From assembly GCA_012970285.1 (NCBI GenBank), contig JIBW01000001.1, positions 25,615 through 89,614 of the forward strand: 64,000 bases of DNA, given 5' to 3'. A program made the translations under genes and the position numbers. Within the stretch, counting starts at the first letter, position 1. Each line of letters opens with the position of its first letter. This stretch comes from Bacillaceae bacterium JMAK1. Lineage in GTDB: Bacteria > Bacillota > Bacilli > Bacillales > Marinococcaceae. Of the stretch, positions 59,539 through 64,000 are shown piece after piece. Below the pieces are notes generated by a model, which did not search any database, had not been told where the DNA came from, and saw only the letters and a program-made list of their open reading frames with translations.

Positions 59539-60693
59539 TCGTATATAATATAATGCTTTCTCTAACGTATTTTTGTTCTTCTCCTCAATCTCAAGCTTAC
59601 GTGGAATCTTGGGCCTCATAGAAGAAGGTTCTGTCCACGATTCAATGAGCTTGGTTGGATGAGCTTTTTCTTTCCACTTCGTGAGCCAATCCTGAGGTAA
59701 ATTGCCGGCAGCTTTAGACGTTTGATTCGTCATCTCAAGCCAGACGAGCGACCAAGCTTTCGGAACGACGCGCCACCAATCATATCCTCCACCTCCGACA
59801 GCTACCCAACGACCTTCACAATATTCATGAGCGAGTTCATGGGCAAGACGGGGAACCGCATAAAATGTCTCCATCGTTGTTGATAGGTGTGTCAATGGAT
59901 CAAAATGATGAGCATCAGCGCCGTTTTGTGAAACGATAATATCCGGTTTAAAGAATTTGCAAGCTTCTCGCACAGCTGTTTCATAACAATAAATAAACGA
60001 ATCATCTTCAGTAAAAGCATCGACGGGGATGTTGAGTGAAAACCCGTATCCCTTACCATTCCCTTTTTCAGTAATTGCACCGGTACCAGGGAACAAATAA
60101 CGTCCTGTTTCATGGATAGAGACGGTCATCACATTTGGATCATCGTAAAATGCCCATTGCACACCATCACCGTGATGGGCGTCTGTATCGATGTAGAGAA
60201 CTTTTACGTCGTAGCGTTCACGCAAATAGCGAATCGCAATTGCTGTGTCGTTGTAAATACAAAACCCTGACGCTTTCCCTCGGAAACCGTGGTGTAGTCC
60301 GCCTCCTAAGTGAGCTGCATGAAGTACTTTCCCTTCCATGACTTCATGAGCTGCCCGAATGGTTCCACCAACGAGGTTAGAAGCCGCCAGGTGCATGTCT
60401 TTAAAAACCGGTGTGTCTTCCGTTCCGAGTCCATATTTCTCTAAGCTACCGTTACCAAGATCCTCATTACCAGCGTGTTTAACCGCTTCCATAAATGAGT
60501 GATCATGAAACAAGCAAATTTGATCGTCACTTGCGGATTTCGAGTGGATCATATCGTCGTCAGAAATGGCATCTAGCGATCGAAGTAGATCGACTGTTAA
60601 AACTTGTCGCAACGGACTAAACGGATGTTCTTTTGAGAATTCATATGGCAATTGTTCATGATTATAAATGAAAATGGCATCGCGTTTACTCAT
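59527..60693 (-). CDS. acuC: Acetoin utilisation protein / protein deacetylase AcuC
   Basis: A 388-residue class I/II histone-deacetylase-like zinc enzyme. Key segments are HLGGGLHHGFRGKASGFCIYND, with the catalytic His-His pair, and YIDTDAHHGDGVQW with zinc-ligand Asp and His, plus the NGADAHHFDP loop. In B. subtilis AcuC removes the acetyl group that AcuA places on AcsA. It overlaps acuB by 8 bp and is the last gene of acuA-acuB-acuC. The final codons sit in the shared palindrome. Confidence 0.95.
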   Translation of the reverse strand: MSKRDAIFIYNHEQLPYEFSKEHPFSPLRQVLTVDLLRSLDAISDDDMIHSKSASDDQICLFHDHSFMEAVKHAGNEDLGNGSLEKYGLGTEDTPVFKDMHLAASNLVGGTIRAAHEVMEGKVLHAAHLGGGLHHGFRGKASGFCIYNDTAIAIRYLRERYDVKVLYIDTDAHHGDGVQWAFYDDPNVMTVSIHETGRYLFPGTGAITEKGNGKGYGFSLNIPVDAFTEDDSFIYCYETAVREACKFFKPDIIVSQNGADAHHFDPLTHLSTTMETFYAVPRLAHELAHEYCEGRWVAVGGGGYDWWRVVPKAWSLVWLEMTNQTSKAAGNLPQDWLTKWKEKAHPTKLIESWTEPSSMRPKIPRKLEIEEKNKNTLEKALYYIRENQ

Positions 60694-61342
60694 CGAATAA
60701 CCCTGGTACCGACGGGCTCATAAGCTCGTACCCTTTTTCTTTGAGCTCGTTTATGGCCGGTCTTGGATCCATAATTTGAACTCGAAATGTCAACACTTTA
60801 GCAATCCCATCTTTATGAGGATACACAAGCACACTCGTAATGTTCACCCCATGTTTATGGAAAATTGTTGCGACTTCGGCAAGTGTACCGCTAATGTCTT
60901 TCACTTTGATTTCAAGTTGACTGCTCGGTTGATCTGCACCGGTTAAACGAACGAGCGTGTCTAGTAGGTCGCGACCTGTAATCATACCAACAAGTTGCTT
61001 TTGGACAGTTACAGGTGCCGCGCTAATTTGCTGTTCGCTTAACATACTAGCGATATCTTCAACAAAATCAAGAGGATGTGCAGTAAACACATCACGCTTC
61101 ATAATGTTGTGAAGGGGTCTTGTAAGAATTTCGTCCGACTGTTCTCGAAGAAAGATAGAGTGCTTACTGTCACGGATATCTCGGTCTGAAATAATTCCGA
61201 TTAGCTCATTGGAGTGATTGACGATTGGAATATGACGAATTCGTTCACGTTCCATCATCTTTACAGCGTCTTCAATCGAGTTCGTCTCTTGTAGCGTATG
61301 AATCGGTTTTCTCATCATATCCTCAACTAGCACGTCGATCAC
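60686..61342 (-). CDS. acuB: CBS/ACT-domain protein AcuB
   Basis: A 218-residue cytosolic protein with two N-terminal CBS domains (about 1-65 and 75-130) and a C-terminal ACT domain (about 140-212). CBS pairs bind adenosine nucleotides and ACT domains bind small effectors, so it is a likely energy- or metabolite-sensing regulator of the acetate/acetoin switch. Its exact role is not established in any species I know. It lies between acuA and acuC and overlaps acuC. Confidence 0.94.
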   Translation of the reverse strand: MIDVLVEDMMRKPIHTLQETNSIEDAVKMMERERIRHIPIVNHSNELIGIISDRDIRDSKHSIFLREQSDEILTRPLHNIMKRDVFTAHPLDFVEDIASMLSEQQISAAPVTVQKQLVGMITGRDLLDTLVRLTGADQPSSQLEIKVKDISGTLAEVATIFHKHGVNITSVLVYPHKDGIAKVLTFRVQIMDPRPAINELKEKGYELMSPSVPGLFDE

Positions 61343-61354
61343 CTCTGATAAGTT

Positions 61355-61987
61355 CTAATACATAAAACGGTTAACGAAGCGAATGTTATCGAATTCTTGC
61401 ACGTCCTCCATTGGAACACGCTTTCCAAAACGAACCATTAAACAGTTGGCAGGGTGAGAACTTATTTCTGGATCATCCGTTGCCATCCAATAGAGCCCAC
61501 CGGAGTTCATCATTTTCTCCATAAGTTTACGATATTCCCAAACGGAAAGGCCACTGTTCTTCAAGTCCCAATGCCAATAGTACTCAGTCGTAATAATGAT
61601 GTAGTCTTCCATTGCATCATCTTGCATTGCAAGTTGAATCAATTTACTTCCAACTTTTCCCCCGCGATACTCGAATGCGACTTCAACAGCACCGAGTTCC
61701 AATAAATTGTCTAGAGGGCTCTCAGACCATCGTTCAAGAGGATCTGGATAAACAAATGTAACGTAACCTACGACGGTATTGCGATGTACTGCGGCGATAA
61801 TTCGACCTTCAGGAAGATCGGCAATTCCCACTAAAGCTTCTTTCTGTGCTTCAGGTTGACGAAATGCTACTAACCCTGGATGGAAATCATAATTCTTAAG
61901 GTGTGCTCCGCATATTGGACCTTCTAATAAGACGAGATTGTCATTAACGTTAAGCTCTTCAGAATAATAGGTCTTTTTATGAATCAT
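61355..61987 (-). CDS. acuA: Protein acetyltransferase AcuA
   Basis: A 210-residue GNAT acetyltransferase, the length of B. subtilis AcuA, which acetylates and inactivates AcsA. The acetyl-CoA segment RGGKVGSKLI is visible near residue 110. On the complement, AAAGGTGA precedes ATG 61987. A reading up to 62152 has no ribosome site and runs through the promoter region, so it was rejected. A TATAAT box about 30 bp upstream is the probable -10 of the acuABC operon. It is divergent from acsA, its target. Confidence 0.95.
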   Translation of the reverse strand: MIHKKTYYSEELNVNDNLVLLEGPICGAHLKNYDFHPGLVAFRQPEAQKEALVGIADLPEGRIIAAVHRNTVVGYVTFVYPDPLERWSESPLDNLLELGAVEVAFEYRGGKVGSKLIQLAMQDDAMEDYIIITTEYYWHWDLKNSGLSVWEYRKLMEKMMNSGGLYWMATDDPEISSHPANCLMVRFGKRVPMEDVQEFDNIRFVNRFMY

Positions 61988-62110
61988 GCCATCACCTTTA
62001 CAAGTAGTTAATTTTATTATACTACATTTAGAAAAAAGAAGTATCGTAATACGCATAGGTGAATTTAACAATTGTTTGTAAAAAATTTGACAAATTTTCA
62101 ACATTATAAA

Positions 62111-62139
62111 TTGATTCATATAAGAATAGTGCGTATAAT
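62111..62139 (+). promoter_or_regulatory. Promoter of acsA
   Basis: TTGATT (62111-62116) and TATAAT (62134-62139) are 17 bp apart, about 73 bp before acsA. The gap also holds the small palindromes AACAATTGTT and AATTTGACAAATT (about 62069-62097). No full cre site was recognised. Confidence 0.8.
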
Positions 62140-62211
62140 GAGAAATAATCAATGGTGGTTACTAAAAATAGTGTATATGGCTAATTTACCATTAAAGAAG
62201 GAGAGATAAAC

Positions 62212-63933
62212 ATGGAAATGCAAACGCTTCCACCAAAAGGTGGCAATCCGAATCTTCAAAGCTATGACGAAATGGTGAAACAATTCGATTGGACTGAAGT
62301 CGAGAAACATTTTTCTTTCCATCAAACTGGTAAGGTGAACTTGGCCTATGAAGCCATTGACCGCTACGCAGAAGATGAGCAAACGAAGAATAAAATTGCT
62401 CTTTTATATAGTGATGCAAATCGTGATGAGTCGTATACGTTTGAAGACATGAAGCGGATGTCGAACCGAGCAGCTAACGTATTTAAGGATGCAGGAATTA
62501 AAAAGGGCGATCGTGTATTTATTTTCATGTCCCGTTCTCCAGAATTGTACTTTGCTGCACTCGGTGCGATTAAGATTGGTGCAATTATTGGACCGTTGTT
62601 TGAAGCATTTATGGAAGGTGCAGTACGCGATCGTCTCGAGAACAGTGAAGCGAAAGCCATCGTGACGACGCCAGAATTGATTGAGCGAGTTCCAGTATCT
62701 GAACTACCGAATTTAGAACATGTGTTTATTCAAGGAAAAGACGTCGATGAGAAGGATGGCGTTATTGATTTCCAAGCGAAGCTTAATAAAGCATCTGAAG
62801 ATGCTGAAGTTGAGTGGGTCGATAAAGAAGACGGCTTAATTTTGCATTACACGTCAGGATCGACGGGAATGCCTAAAGGGGTCTTGCACGTTCACGGTGC
62901 AATGCTTCAGCATTATCAAACAGCTAAATGGGTGCTCGACTTAAAAGAAGACGATGTGTATTGGTGTACAGCTGACCCAGGTTGGGTGACAGGTACATCT
63001 TATGGTATTTTTGGACCTTGGTTAAACGGAGTTACAAACGTTGTACGTGGCGGACGTTTTAGTCCAGAAGATTGGTATAGCACAATTCAGAAATACAACG
63101 TTACGGTCTGGTACAGTGCACCTACGGCATTTCGTATGCTCATGAGCGCTGGAGACGATGTAATTAAACAGTATGATCTTTCAAGCTTGCGTCATGTCCT
63201 CAGTGTAGGAGAACCACTGAACGCAGAAGTTGTTCGCTGGGGTGCAGAAGCGTTTGGTCAACGTATTCATGATACGTGGTGGATGACAGAGACTGGCGGG
63301 ATGATGATTACGAACTTCCCGGCAATGACGATAAAGCCAGGATCGATGGGGAAACCATTCCCAGGTGTTGAAGCTGCAATCATCGATGATCAAGGGAATG
63401 TGCTTCCTCCGAACCGAATGGGTAACCTTGCTATTAAGAAAGGTTGGCCATCGATGATGCGTACGATTTGGAAGAACGAAGAAAAGTATCAAAGTTATTT
63501 TGAAATTGATGGTTGGTACGTATCTGGTGATTCTGCGTACATGGATGAAGACGGTTATTTCTGGTTCCAAGGGCGAGTTGATGATGTGATTATGACTTCA
63601 GGGGAGCGAGTTGGCCCGTTTGAAGTTGAAAGCAAGCTCGTTGAACACCCTGCTGTTGCTGAAGCGGGTGTCATTGGGAAGCCAGACCCTGTTCGAGGAG
63701 AAATCATTAAAGCATTTGTTGCGTTGCGCTCAGGTCATGAAGTGAGTGATGAACTTAAAGAAGATATTCGAGTGTTCGTAAAGAAAGGGCTTGCAGCACA
63801 CGCTGCACCTCGTGAAATTGAATTCCGTGACAAATTACCAAAGACGAGAAGTGGTAAGATTATGCGCCGCGTCTTGAAAGCTTGGGAGCTTGATTTACCG
63901 ACTGGAGATTTATCGACAATGGATGACGATTGA
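62212..63933 (+). CDS. acsA: Acetyl-CoA synthetase
   Basis: AMP-forming acetate:CoA ligase, 573 residues. Seen are the P-loop YTSGSTGMPKG, the adenylate-binding DTWWMTETGG, the hinge region QGRVDDVIMTSGERVGP and, at the end, the catalytic Lys549 in KTRSGKIMRR. The acetyltransferase AcuA inactivates this Lys in B. subtilis, where it carries the same number. AAGGAGAG precedes ATG 62212. It is divergent from acuABC, so enzyme and modifying enzymes share one control region. A terminator follows. Confidence 0.97.
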   Translation: MEMQTLPPKGGNPNLQSYDEMVKQFDWTEVEKHFSFHQTGKVNLAYEAIDRYAEDEQTKNKIALLYSDANRDESYTFEDMKRMSNRAANVFKDAGIKKGDRVFIFMSRSPELYFAALGAIKIGAIIGPLFEAFMEGAVRDRLENSEAKAIVTTPELIERVPVSELPNLEHVFIQGKDVDEKDGVIDFQAKLNKASEDAEVEWVDKEDGLILHYTSGSTGMPKGVLHVHGAMLQHYQTAKWVLDLKEDDVYWCTADPGWVTGTSYGIFGPWLNGVTNVVRGGRFSPEDWYSTIQKYNVTVWYSAPTAFRMLMSAGDDVIKQYDLSSLRHVLSVGEPLNAEVVRWGAEAFGQRIHDTWWMTETGGMMITNFPAMTIKPGSMGKPFPGVEAAIIDDQGNVLPPNRMGNLAIKKGWPSMMRTIWKNEEKYQSYFEIDGWYVSGDSAYMDEDGYFWFQGRVDDVIMTSGERVGPFEVESKLVEHPAVAEAGVIGKPDPVRGEIIKAFVALRSGHEVSDELKEDIRVFVKKGLAAHAAPREIEFRDKLPKTRSGKIMRRVLKAWELDLPTGDLSTMDDD

Positions 63934-63941
63934 TAAGAATA

Positions 63942-63981
63942 AAAAAACCGCCACTCATTCTTAAATGAGTGGCGGTTTTTT
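63942..63981 (+). terminator. Intrinsic terminator after acsA
   Basis: AAAAAACCGCCACTCATT pairs with AATGAGTGGCGGTTTTTT around CTTA, ending in a T-run. Confidence 0.95.
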
Positions 63982-64000
63982 ATAGTTTTTACGTATCCGT

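Noticed and set aside
61988..62152. N-terminal extension of AcuA
   Set aside because: It is hydrophobic and out of character, passes through the divergent promoter region and lacks a ribosome site; the short form equals the known 210 residues.
1..64000. CRISPR arrays, tRNA/rRNA genes, insertion sequences, prophage
   Set aside because: No spaced direct repeats, no cloverleaf or conserved rRNA stretch and no transposase, integrase or phage structural gene was recognised on reading; a dedicated tRNA scan was not possible.

Overview
The window looks like a chromosome segment from a low-GC, spore-former-type Firmicute of the family Bacillaceae, probably an alkaliphilic or halotolerant one. The backbone follows the B. 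subtilis 'yt' region almost gene for gene: pckA / S-box metK, ytoA-ytpA-ytpB, mnmM (ytqB), leuS, ytfP, murJ (ytgP), rsuA (ytzG), ytzE, thpR (ytlP), ytmP-trmB, ytzB, ytoP, ytoQ, ytpP-ytpQ-ytpR, sftA, murC, ytxG-ytxH-ytxJ, aroA, ccpA-motP-motS, acuC-acuB-acuA / acsA. A Na+-type MotPS stator is the only stator seen here. No rRNA, tRNA, CRISPR array, transposase or prophage gene was recognised. The identification to family rests on gene content and order as I remember them; I could not run a search.

Layout. 1-2.9 kb: pckA (cut by the window edge), a DCC-motif protein, and metK behind a SAM-I riboswitch. 3.0-7.2 kb: a five-gene module of ABC ATPase, two permeases, histidine kinase and response regulator, like the linearmycin-type LnrLMN-LnrJK systems. 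7.3-11.1 kb: an M29 aminopeptidase, a gamma-carbonic anhydrase, and the lipase/terpene-synthase pair ytpA-ytpB. 11.2-23.3 kb: a molybdenum-cofactor and formate-dehydrogenase island, with moaC-mobA-moaB divergent from moaA-moeB-moeA-mobB-moaE-moaD, then a formate/nitrite channel divergent from the formate dehydrogenase large subunit, a DUF1641 subunit and fdhD. 23.4-27.7 kb: a TetR/metallo-beta-lactamase-fold pair with a clear palindromic operator, the overlapping pair mnmM + FAD-dependent oxidoreductase, an MFS transporter, and a small basic ORF. 27.8-37.6 kb: leuS, a flavoprotein, yjbQ with an Arg/Gly/Ser-rich tail-anchored protein, then murJ, a SEDS glycosyltransferase, a Rossmann protein and rsuA. 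37.6-47.4 kb: ytzE, cysK, thpR, lrgA-lrgB, a NERD-like protein, ytmP-trmB and small housekeeping genes. 47.5-64 kb: sftA, a short nicotinate phosphoribosyltransferase, murC, ytxGHJ, aroA, ccpA-motPS, and the acetate-utilisation genes acuCBA/acsA.

How it works together. The Moco genes supply all steps from GTP to bis-MGD, and FdhD sulfurates the cofactor of the adjacent formate dehydrogenase. Its DUF1641 partner carries a C-terminal membrane anchor here, which would tether formate oxidation to the membrane next to the FNT channel. CcpA, PckA and AcsA (with its AcuA/AcuC acetylation switch) form a carbon-flux neighbourhood. MurC, MurJ and the SEDS protein serve wall synthesis.

Most notable observations: (1) mnmM overlaps a DAO-family FAD oxidoreductase instead of the radical-SAM mnmL, suggesting a split MnmC-like route to mnm5s2U34 in tRNA. 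(2) A perfect 50-bp palindrome forms the shared terminator and encodes the same Glu-Asn-Gln-stop C-terminus in both convergent genes motS and acuC. (3) The DUF1641 formate dehydrogenase subunit is tail-anchored. (4) There is a 29-bp near-perfect TetR operator and a set of TGTCAT/ATGACA half-sites before the ABC/two-component module. (5) There is an Arg/Gly/Ser-rich tail-anchored small protein, an unexplained 150-nt leader or ncRNA before ytzE, and a small basic ORF next to leuS.
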